Shown here in pieces: positions 40,601 through 52,600 of a stretch of DNA of 64,000 nucleotides; positions within the stretch are counted from its first letter, which is position 1, and each line of letters begins with the position of its first letter. The translations under genes and the position numbers were made by a program. This DNA is from Actinernus sp. WN-2022 (lineage: Eukaryota; Cnidaria; Anthozoa; Actiniaria; Actinernidae), in the NCBI GenBank assembly GCA_030867875.1, contig JAOWCC010001501.1:27060001-27124000 (forward strand). The letters run 5' to 3'. The notes beneath the pieces were generated by a model. That model was not told the DNA's origin, ran no database searches, and saw only the letters and a list, made by a program, of their open reading frames with translations.

Positions 40601-43600
40601 CTGTAGGATTTTACAGTCGTAGTCGTAACACCCTTGACCCAGTGTTAACCAGAGTCTTTGCCAGTAGCAGATTATGCACTGTAACAAACCGTGTGGTCGG
40701 CTTCAGAACACCCATCACACTGATCTTGCAGGACCCAGTCAATCTTCCCGGAACAAGAACCTCACTACCTGGTGGGACAACTGTCGTACCCTTCACTGCT
40801 ACTCTGCGACATGACAGAGAAGACAGCTTGCTTAGATCCATCATCGTGACCTCCTTCTGCTCAAACTTCAGCTCGTAGTCATCATCCTTACGTATCAGCT
40901 CATCGCTGAAGGCACAAATAAAGTCCAAGCCTAGAATTCCATCCCTCCTTCGAGAGGACGTGACCCCACGTCCAAGGTATCAAAGAAAAGGAAAATAGCA
41001 GACAACAACAAAAAGTGACTCTAGTTGAAAAGTCTGATCAACCAAAATTGCAAGCCATAGCCCAAGTGGGAGGTCTTCTGGTGCAGCGTGGTCTGGTGGA
41101 ACTACGTTCTGGCCGTTGAAGGACAGGCATGTTGGTATAGATCTATCTGGTTCACTCACGCTCTGGGCCATGCTAGCTTTGCAACGATCAACACTCGGAT
41201 CATCTCGATCTACCGATCCAGCGATCTACTGATCCATCATTAGCATGAATCGATCTATCGATCCACCAATCCAGTGATCTATCGATCTTCCGATCCAGCG
41301 ATCTACCGACCTATCGATCCACCGATCTATCGATCGACCGATTTACCGATCCAGCAATTCATCTATCTACCGATCCAGCAATCTATCGATCCATCGATCC
41401 ATCGATCCAGTGATCTATCGATCCACCGATCCGCCGATCTGCCAATCCACCGATCCGCCGATCTGCCAATCCACCGATCCGCCGATCTGCCAATCCACCG
41501 ATCTACCGATCCACCGAACTAGAGTACATTTTACATCTACATGCATGCAATTCTGGTATTTGTCCATGTTTGTATATATTTTATATTACACCCTTTAACA
41601 GGTTTTAGTTTGAGGAATTACAAGGACATGTACCACACCCAGTTTGAGGACATGCTTACACTGAGAAAGGGTCTGGACAAATACCAGAATTGCATGCATG
41701 TACATGTAGATGTAAAATGTACTCTAGTTCGGTGGATCAGTAGATCGGTGGATTGGCAGATCGGCGGATCGGTGGATCGATAGATCACTGGATCGATGGA
41801 TCGATGGATCGATAGATTGCTGGATCGGTAGATAGATGAATTGCTGGATCGGTAAATCGGTCGATCGATAGATCGGTGGATCGATAGGTCGGTAGATCGC
41901 TGGATCGGAAGATCGATAGATCACTGGATTGGTGGATCGATAGATCGATACATGCTAATGATGGATCAGTAGATCGCTGGATCGGTAGATCGAGATGATC
42001 CGAGTGTTGATCGTTGCGAAGCTAGCATGGCCCAGAGCGCGAGTGAACCAGATAGATCTATACCAACATGCCTGTCCTTCAAAGGCCAGAACGTAGTTCC
42101 ACCAGACCACGCTGCACCAGAAGACCTCCCACTTGGGCTATGGCTTGCAATTTTGGTTGATCAGACTTTTCAACTAGAGTCACTTTTTGTTGTTGTCTGC
42201 TATTTTCCTTTTCTTTGATACCTTGGACGTGGAGTCACGTCCTCTCGAAGGAGGGAGTAGTGAAAATATTGGCTTTGGGGCAACAAGTCGAAAATATGAT
42301 CGGAATGACGGGAATGCACGGGGAAGGTCTTATCAAACCCACCAGCAGGAAAGTGGGCGCCGCAGTTGTGTTTATTGTGGAAAAAAACGATCATAAAGCT
42401 GCGAACTGTGAAAAGGTCATTTCTTTTGATGAGCGAAAAAAGTTGTTGAGTCAAAAACAACTATGCTTCAACTGCACTGGACCGAAACATAGGGCAGATC
42501 AATGCAAAAGCCGCGGCTGTCAGAACTGTCAGCGGAAACACCACACATCAATATGTGATCAAACAAGCGGAAAATTCATGACAGCACAATGTTCGAGCGG
42601 ATCGGAAGCAGTGATTTATCCTGTTGTTGTTGTAGTAGTCAACAGTATCAGATGTGGTGCGCTACTCGACCCTGGAGCGGGCAGCTCGTACAATGTATGC
42701 CTCGTCCTCTATTCTGGATCACTTGGAAGTTCACCCAAAGCGAAACGAGTTTAAACGCATAGAAATGATGCTTGGGGTCAACTAGCAAGGTTATCGGGAT
42801 CTACGACATCACGATTAGCAGTTTAAATGGAAATTTCCTGTTAGAAACGGAAGTCACGAAAGTGGATCGTGAGACGTTATTATCTCTTGATAACCCCAAG
42901 TACAAAGAAGTGTTGAAGAAATACTCGCATTTGAACGGCGTTACCATGGACGACGAAGACGAGAAAAGTGATCTCCCAGTGCACCTTATACTCGGCACCA
43001 GTGAGTATGCGAAGATAAAAACAGAAACCAAACCAAAGATAGGACAACCGGGAGAGCCTGTGGCAGAGTTGACGAAATTCGGATGGTCAATTATGTCTCC
43101 TGGGAAAGAAGTAGATTTGTCAAAAATGTTCTTAACACAAACAGCTGCAGCGGATTATGAAGAACTGTGTAGATTGGACGTACTGGGACTGCAGGATTCA
43201 AGGATCGGGGATCAACACAATGTCTACGACGAATTCAAGGAGCAATTATCAAGAAGCTCGGAGGGGTGGTATGAGACCGGGCTACCCTGGAAGGGGAACC
43301 ACCCTCCACTGCCTAACCACAAATCGGGCAGTCTTAACCGGTTGAATTGTATCGTTCGAAAATTAGAGAAACAGCAAATCCTCGAAAAATATGATGGCGT
43401 TATTAGGGATCAACTTGCAGAGGGGATAGTGGAGCCAGCGCGAGACAACGTGGAGGGGAAGGAGTTTTACATACCGCATAAGCCAGTGCTTAAAGAAACG
43501 GCAGAAAGTACTAAACTCCGCATCGTGTACGACGCTTCAGCGCGAGCACATGACAAGGCACCATCGCTCAATGACTGTCTCCATGCAGACCATCACTGCA

Positions 43601-46600
43601 AAATCAGCTGTGGGCAGTACTGGTAGTCGTGCACGGTTTCACCCAGTATTGATAACAGGAGACATGAAGCAAGCATTCCTCCAGGTGAGGCTCAGAGAGG
43701 AAGACAGTGACGTCATCATGAGTTTTCACTGGATCGCTGATCTCGAGACGAAGCGTGTGGAAACCCTGCGGTTTACCAGGGCGCTGTTCGGACTAGCTTC
43801 CTCGCCGTTTCTGCTGGGGGGAGTTATTCAACAACATTTAGAGAACTGTCGCGCATATAGAGAAGAACCTTTACGTCGATGACCTGATTAGCGGGGGGCC
43901 TACTGTGGAAGCTGCAAAGAGAATGAAGGAGACTACGATCAACATCTTTGGACAAGGCGGGTTTAAGCTTCACAAGTGGCACTCGAACATAACTGAATTG
44001 GACCAGGACGGTGAGCAACACGGCGAGACACAAGAGACTTACGCTAAACAGCAGCTGGGCGTTCCCCAAAAGTCAAGGGGTGCGCTTCTTGGAGTCATGT
44101 GGGACAAAAAGGATGACACCATCGAGGTTAAGTTTCCCTCTCAACAAAGCGCACACCCCACTAAGCGAGGCATCCTGGGCAAGGTGGCTAGGGTATACGA
44201 CCCACTCGGCTTGGTCTCATCCACCATTCTCTGCGGAAAGTTGCTGTACCGTGAAGCTTGTGAATTGAAGACAGCGTGGGACGCACAACTCCCAAAGGAA
44301 CTCACAAGGAAGTTAGCAAGGTGGGAGGAAGGGCTGCCTCCTGGCATTACCGTGCCAAGGCCCCTAGCAGTACTGAGGGAGCACATCAGCAACATTGACT
44401 TGCACTGCTTCGGTGACGCTAGTGGTAAGGGAGTGTCAGTGGCTCTGTATGCTGTAGTGACGCAACCATCAGGTTACAGCGTGGGACTGGTGACAGCGCG
44501 AGCAAGATTGGCTAAACAGGGCCTAAGTATCCCACGTCTGGAGCTCGTATCGGGACACATGGCAGTAAACCTGATAGTAAATGTGAGGGACGCACTCAAA
44601 GGACTTCCAGTGGGGGAGCTGCACTGCTGGCTTGACAGCACAGTAGCCCTACACTGGATCCGAGGGGACGGACAGTAAAAGCAGTTCGTCGGTAACCGAG
44701 TTGACAAGATCCAGCAGCACTCGGATGTGAAGTGGCGTCATGTTAACACTCGAGAGAACCCAGCTGATCTCGGAAGTCGCGGCGGACGGGTGGAGAACGA
44801 GCAGCTGCGGTGGAAAGGACTGAAGTGGCTGGCAGACCGCGGGAGCTAGCCATGTGACATCGTAACAAGCCCCACACCCGAGACAAAGGCAGAGGTAAAG
44901 GTACCGCGGGAGCTGTTTGCTGGGGCGCGTGCTGTAACAGACGAGTTTAACGCTCTACTAAATAAACTCAGTTTGTGGAAAATAAACTCAGTTTGTGGAG
45001 CCTTAGAGTCTGTGCATGGATCTCGCGATTCGTGCACAACTCACGTAAGAACAAGAAGGAAAGAACTTAGGGGTCCCTCACCACTGAAGAGATTGAGCAG
45101 CAATAGTATTTCTGGGTCAGCCGTGCCCAGGTTAGTGTAAATGGGACAGAGAAATTCGAGAGGGACAGACTGCTGCTGAATCTACAAGAGAGACACAACG
45201 GGCTGTTGGAGTGCCGTGGGAGGATTCAAGGAGTTTATCCTGTTTATCTGCCTGACACTCACCGGTACACCGAGAAGCTCGTGATGGAGTCGCATCTGGC
45301 CACACTTCACGGGGGAGTGGGCCTGACGACGGCTAAAGTACGTGAGCGTTATTGGGTGCCGAGACTAAGGCGATTGGCAAAGAGAGGGATCAAGACTTGT
45401 CACGGGTGCAAGCGTTTCCAGGCGACCTCGCTGGAAAGCCCACCTCCGGGGCTCTATCACGAGACAGGACAGAGGGCCAAGCGGCGTTCCAAGTGGCCGG
45501 GGTCGACTTTGCCGGACCCCTGAAGTATCGCAAAGCAAAGAACAAGGAGGGTAAGGCGTATATCGCTCTCTATGCCTGCAGCCTAACTCGCGGTATTTAC
45601 CTTGAACTGCTACCGAATAAGGAAACCACAGAATTCATGGGGAGTCTGAAGAGATTTATCGCACGCCGCGGACGACCGGAGAAACTGTATTCTGATAACG
45701 GGCGGACCTTCGTTGGCACTGCAAAGTTACTTAAAAGGATCATGACTGACGAGAAGCTCAATGACTACTTAGCCCACCAGAGTATCAAGTGGCAGTTCAA
45801 CCTGAGTAGGGCGCCTTGGTGGGGAGGTCAGTTTGAACGAATGGTTGGCCTGGTAAAGAGAGCTCTGTACAAGACCATAGGCAACGGGTTCCTGACGTGG
45901 GCGGAGCTGCCGGTCCTAACTCCAAACTCGTTGCTGTTCGGACAGCCCAACCTACTACTGGAGCTAGAGCCTCATCACCTGGACTCTACAGATCTGCGCA
46001 AGCGTGCCAGGTACCTTAAACGGTGTAAAGATGTGATGTGGAAACGGTGGCCTGATGAGTACCTGAAGGGCCTTCGCGAGCAGCACCGACTCAAACATGC
46101 AATGAAGCCTTGCGGAATAACGTCAGGCGATGTAGTACTGATTAAGGCAGATGAGAGGAACCGCGGAAAGTGGAAAATCGGTATCGTGGATAAGCTCATT
46201 CTTGGTCGAGACGGAGTAGTGAGAGCAGCGAAGCTGCGAACCGGAAACTCGTACCTCGAACGAGCGGTGCAACAATTGTATCCCCTGGAGCTGTCATGTG
46301 ACTACGAAGTTAGGATACCGCAAGGGGATTTGAACGTCAACGCGCCAGAGTTCACTCCGCAACGACCCAGACGATGCGCTGCTCAAGTAGCTAGAGACGG
46401 CATTGCTGCCGTTACGTATGATGAGGATGATTAGAGGACACATTGACTTTTAGCATATTTCGATTTGTTTCGTTGTGACTCTCGTACGTTGTCACATGTA
46501 CAGGTGTATGGCATTGATCAGACATTTGTACTCTCCGAGACAAATGGGGGGAGGGTGTCAAAGATAATAGAGGGTCTGTTTATGTAATCAGCGTAAACCC

Positions 46601-49600
46601 TTTATCAGTATTATGCAATAATTAATTAGTAAGATGGCACATGTAACATTGTTAGAGTACCTAAAAATACTGCATAGCACAGAGAGAGGGGAGTTTTAGT
46701 GTGAGGGATTTTTAGGGACTGTGATCAACTCTTGTACAAGTCAGTTTAATTCTGCGGAATCAAAGGAGTAATAAAGAGACTAGTGTTGTGCAAATCGTAT
46801 TTCGGACACAATTAACACCATGCATATACATGTATATAGCCTGGTACCCTAGGTGCCAGAGGTTCTACTGCCCTCTCTAAGCCAAAGTTTAGATCGATGA
46901 GAAGGCTGGGAGAACTAAACTTTGGCTTAGAGAGGGCAGTAGAACCTCTGGCACCCAGTGTAATAGCCTGGGGAGTTCTTCAAAGTAAAAAGGATAGGGG
47001 TGACCGTTGGAAAACCTCGAAAAATACCCTAAAAAAAACACCAAACCATGAAAAATTTCCCAGCCTAAAATGTACCTCATGGTCTAAAAATCACCCTGAA
47101 TGATGGATTTCGCTTGGACAACCCCTAAAAAAATACTAAATCGCCAATTTCAAACCCTAAAAAATACGACGATCACCCCTACCCCCGGGGTATATAGACT
47201 AGTAAAACACTCCCTTACCCTAATTCTCTTCTTTCTTCCTTCAATGGTTGAAGATGCCAATGTTTTCTCCTTGTTCTTGGCATTTAGTCCCATCACATTA
47301 TCTACTTCCAAATTAACATACTCATTTGTCTTCAAAAATATATGGTCCCAAGTTAGAGAGTTTCTTCTCCTGCCATCAGTGTTTTCATCAATGGTGCGTA
47401 AATTACTGGCAATGCTGAGAAGTTTACGCAATGAAATGCTAGCTTCCTGAATGAGAATTGTCAATGAATACAATTAATAAAAACAGATTCTCCAATGTAC
47501 ATTTATTTAATTCTTCTGAAGCATATACTGTACATGTACATTGTATGTTGTGCATTCAATAATTATTATTTTGGTTTAAAATTTTTAAACTACTTCAACA
47601 TTTTCAAACTGGTTCATTTTTTTAAACCGGTTCATTTTGTTCAAGATTTCAAAAAGGGAACTTATATATGTTCATGGATGTTTCAGTTTTTAAATGTTGG
47701 ATTAGGGTTTGGGATAGCTCACAGAACCATTGAAGCAGCATTATTTTTCTGTGTTATTTAGTGATCTAGCCCTAAAATCCTAAATCAGTGACTAGTCCTA
47801 AACACCCTAAATTGGTGAGCAATTGGGTTCACTGAGGTTTAAGGTTTTTTAAATGTTGGGTTAGGATTTGGATTAACTTTTACTTCATAGGACCATTGAA
47901 TAAACATTTTTCTGTGTTGTTTGGTGATCTAGCCCTAAAACCTAAAATTACTAATAGTGACTAAACGTAGCCATAAACACCCAAACTTAGTGAGCACTTG
48001 GGTTTACTGCATGAGGGTAGTTTTTTTTTATTATGTTGGATTAATTAGGGTTTGAATTAGTTCACATGACTATTGAAGAAGATTGAAACTGAGTTGTTTT
48101 AGTGACCAAGTCCTAAAAACCCTTAGCTTTTAAAAACACTTACCGGTAGGTTTACTGAGGTTATTATTTTTGTTGGGTTAAGGTTTGGATTAGTTCACAA
48201 GACCATTAAATCAAATTCTGATAGTGCTTGGAATGAGTTTGCTTGGTGTAGAGTGTTAACTGGCTTTTATAAATCTGCTAGTTATTGGCTCTTAATAATA
48301 TTGTTCCACAAGGAAATGAAAGAGTGAAACAAAATGGTTGATAACTTTTTGAGTTACTTCTGACCTGTGTAGTCCTTGATCATTTATCCACTATTTAAAC
48401 TTATCACGTCCTCTGTGGGTGATTCTTGGATGAGAGAACAAGAGAAAATTATACAGCATTTCTTTGAGCCACTTCTCCATTGTTAGGAGCTAGAAGTTTG
48501 TTATTCGCATACTCCATTTTTTTTCTAGTCAGTGTTTTATTCCGGGTCATTCCACGGTATTATGTATGTTACGGAGAGGACATTCAGAAGCAGTTTTCAT
48601 GCCATAGCTTGATATAAAATAATTAGAGCTGATCAATTTTGCCTTTATATTGTGGATATCCATTATATCTACATGTATGTACTATAATGTTGTTATTCTC
48701 TCTGCATAGTACTGATGGCAGACTGTAATAAGATAAGTTACTGTTGCGGATGGGACTCAGAGAATTTGCTATTCTTGATTTACCAGGTTTACGTGAAATT
48801 TTCTCTGATTCTGCAATGAATTTTAAATGTATATATTTTTTGTGCCAAAGAGTACTTTATCTATTTTAGATTAATTGTAAAAAAGTGCAGCTGCATTTGC
48901 TATATTCTTATCAAAACTGGTTTCATTTAGACTGACCTGTTGCGGAGGGGACATTTTGTCCACACTTATACGTTATTATATTATTTTATTTAATTCTACT
49001 CCTTTCTGTATTAGAGGACATAGTAATTCACCAACAAAGCAAGGAACATCAAAATAACCCTACAGAGAAGCCATATTAAATCAGAGCACATGTCATTGTA
49101 ATTACCCACAATTCATTGTTTCCTACTGCACATGCTCAGTACAGGATTTACCAGCTTTCTTTGCAAGTATATTAAGTACTGTTAAATTATGTACAAGTTA
49201 AAATAAATGACAGCAAATTACTTGAATTATGCAAAGCCATATAAATCATATTGTAAAAAAGCTGTCAGCAGATGTTTTAGCAGAGAGGAGAAAAGCAACA
49301 GCAAATGGGAAAAAGAGAAAAGTGACAGCAAATGGGGAAAATGGATTAAAAATCTCCAAAATGATGGTAAAAAGTTTCATACCTCTAAAAATAATTTTCA
49401 GTTGATTTCAGTTGAGTTGCTGTAATTTATATTTAGCACAAGCAGACTAATACAAATTAAACTGTACATGTACATTGTAGTTACAATGTAGTTAAACTTT
49501 AGTAAAGCCTTTGTAACTACAATGTAGTTACAATGGGTTTACTAGAATTTAAATGAAAGGCCCGGTTTATTGTTAAATTTTAAATGTGTCTTGGGTTACT

Positions 49601-52600
49601 TACTATAATTAAACATGAATACAGAAACACTATAATATCAGCTTGTTTTAATTGTACTATTTTACTTACACATTTTGAATATACATGTAATTTAGATTCA
49701 CCTCTTAGAAGATGTCCCCTCTGCAACAGAAATGTCCCCTCCGCAACAGAAATGTCCCCTCCACAACATAAAATAGAACTTATTTAAACCTTTAAATGGA
49801 GAGCCCAGGAACTTTACAATACAGCACAATATACATTGTACCTCCAGGTATAAATCAGAAGTTAATTATCATACTGTGTACCTAATATGACTATTTGACC
49901 ACTAATAACATAAACTTTAAGGTGTGAAAATGTTGCGGAGGGGACATTTAGCAAATGGACAATGTCTACTGTGACTCTGAGCAAAGAGTCAGCATGTAAC
50001 AACTGCTTTTTAAAAGGAACATTAGGAATAGTTTATGTCCTGATAAGTTTTGAAAGATTTCAGTTTTTTGTTTAATTTATAAATAAGTGATTGATTTGTC
50101 CCCTCCGCAATGGCCATTTTGGCTTTTATTGTAATTGATTATAATTTATGCATCAATGTTGACCTGCTACCAAAAAAAGTCATATTTTAAAATAAACTAT
50201 CATCACTTAGCTATAATTCTATGAACACTTTAGGTCTGTTGGAAAACATTTAAAAAACTGATCTTCATGTCCAAAATACCGTGGAATGACCCTCCATTTG
50301 GTCAAAGCTACATGTAAGTCTAACGAGTGTGTATGAGGGGGACTACAAGTAAATACTCCAAGATCTTCTGCACTCGTTACTTAAAGATACTATTTAGCTC
50401 TTTCATGGAATTCTTCTTTTAGATACATGTACAATGTTCAAGGTGGTTCACTTTTCTTTTGTCTTTATTAATTTTAGCTCAGTGATTACTCTGTAAAAGT
50501 CAGTTCAGTTGCCACAGTTTGACACAGTCTGCTTCCAACTCCAAGTATGAGTGGAGTCATAATTTAGTACACCTGATCATCTATAAACAATGTATTTTTT
50601 CTGAATTTAGTTTTCTTACTTCCCTTGAGTTGCTGCAGTTTTCATAAAAGAATGCAGAGTCAACACCTATTTCTTCTGTATTACAGTTTCATCTGTGTTG
50701 TCGTCCGTTATTTTTATTTTCCAATTCCAATTTTGTTAGCAGTGCACATGTGCTAATAAATTTAAGAGGCTGGAAACATACATGTACATGTATAGCATAA
50801 TGCAAGGGACTGGGTTAGTCACTTACACTTGTGTAGTACACTGTGATACATGTATAAGTCAACTGGATCTTCAAGTGGTTGAAGTTAAGCCAGATCAGGT
50901 AAGGTACGTTAATTGGATGGGTGACAACCATGGTTAATAAAAATAATATAACAATAATACATAAATTAATATAGTGCCAATTCCCTACAGTCCATTAGTG
51001 CTTTACATATAATATAAAAATAAAAACCTTAAGAAAAATTCATTAACAAAAATTAAAAATATGCCTGTCTAAAAAGATAAGTCTTAACATGTATTTTAAA
51101 ACTTAAATGTTAAGTGGTATTAGTATAAACCAACTAGTGGACTATTACGAATCCTGCATTCTAATTGGCTACCCTAATATAGGTCTATTTGTGATAGCCC
51201 ATGGTAAAGAAAACCCACATGCATTTTCATGAAATAATAACATTTTTCAACTTCAATTTGTTTCTTTATATTATTTTCTACTGTCTGACTAGTTAGTTTA
51301 TACTAAAACAATTAGACCTCTTGCCCTCATGGGCTACGAGTTAAATAGCCCATTCGGCTGCGCCTCATGGGCTATTGACTCATAGCCCATTTGGGCTGCG
51401 GGTCTAATTGTTAAATAGTAATATATATCAGTGGCGACAAGGAAAAGAAGGGAGATGGGAAGGGAAGGGGAAGAAAGTAGAGGAGAGGGGTGGGTTGTTA
51501 ACAAATATTTTGTAGCGGAGGGGTGGGTGGGATTGTTTTTTATCACATACATACTGAGATTTACGAATGGAATCACTCATGCGAAAACTCACTTCACAAT
51601 TTTCCTTAGCCAATCAGAATCGCGAAACGAATTTTTCACACGTGCGAAAAGCGTTTCGTCCAATCAGAAAACACCTGCCAAAACATATCGGGTTTTCAAA
51701 CTGGACTTGAGCTCAGAGGCGCCACTTTCATTCACTACGAAAGTTGGAGGTTTTGACTTTTTTTTTAACTAATGTAATATTGACCTGTAAACAGCCAACT
51801 AACGATGTTAACACTTCCAAGTCAATTGAGGAGTATATTATCGACCAAGAAAACAAAATCACAAGAGCAAAAACTTAGAGAAACAGCCGTAAAGTTACTC
51901 AAAGAGACAATGAAGAAGCGAAATTCTACCGAAAGAACTCAACAGATATTGAGATAATCTATGTGAATTCATTCTTAGTGTCAAAAGAAAATACGGCGAA
52001 GATTACGAGCTTTCAATCCTTCGTGGAGTGATTTCAACTTCCATAGACCATCGACATTTGAAAAATCGTAAATATTCTGTGACAGAGAAAACCTACAAGC
52101 CGTGGAGATGTCTGGAAACTGTCGTAGCAAACAACTTGGACAAAAGCAGGTATACTAATCTATTGACGATGTAAACTTGCAAACTTTATTTGTTGAATCA
52201 AAGACAGTTTCATATTGATGTTGAAAACTATTTCAAGGCTGATGTCAGTTTAGAAAGTAAGATTTTCTTTCCATTTTGATTGTATCGAGCATAAATTTTA
52301 GTCTACGTTGAGTCGGATACGAAATGCAAAACAAAACAATGACAAGACCTAAATAAAACCTGTTTGATACTGGAGAAAAATCTCAGTATGTATGTAATAA
52401 ACAAATTACAAAATGGAAAGTGCTTTTGTATGGTATTTACACACTTGTTTGTTTTCACAAAACTCACTCGATCGTACCTCACTCGTTCGTTTTGTGAAAA
52501 CAAACTCGTGCATAAATACCATACGCCAGCACTTCCCATTAAGTAATCTCTATTTCTTTTTAAATTCCAAAAAAAAACTAGTATTCCTTCTCCCAATACT

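Larger units (their letters stand above)
34252..40943. repeat. Large imperfect palindrome (3.25 kb arms)
   Basis: Left arm 34252-37508, right arm 37708-40943, spacer ~199 bp. The spacer begins in the 3' part of the left SINE, so the right SINE copy lacks its tail. Confidence 0.9.

Noticed and set aside
34252..40943. The inverted arms as a plain sequencing fold-back artefact
   Set aside because: Arms differ by several substitutions and by indels near 39920 and 38270, more than expected from one molecule read twice; long reads are still needed to be certain.
41274..41924. IHRSADLP-type repeat proteins
   Set aside because: Encoded by GATC microsatellite arrays mirrored in a palindrome.
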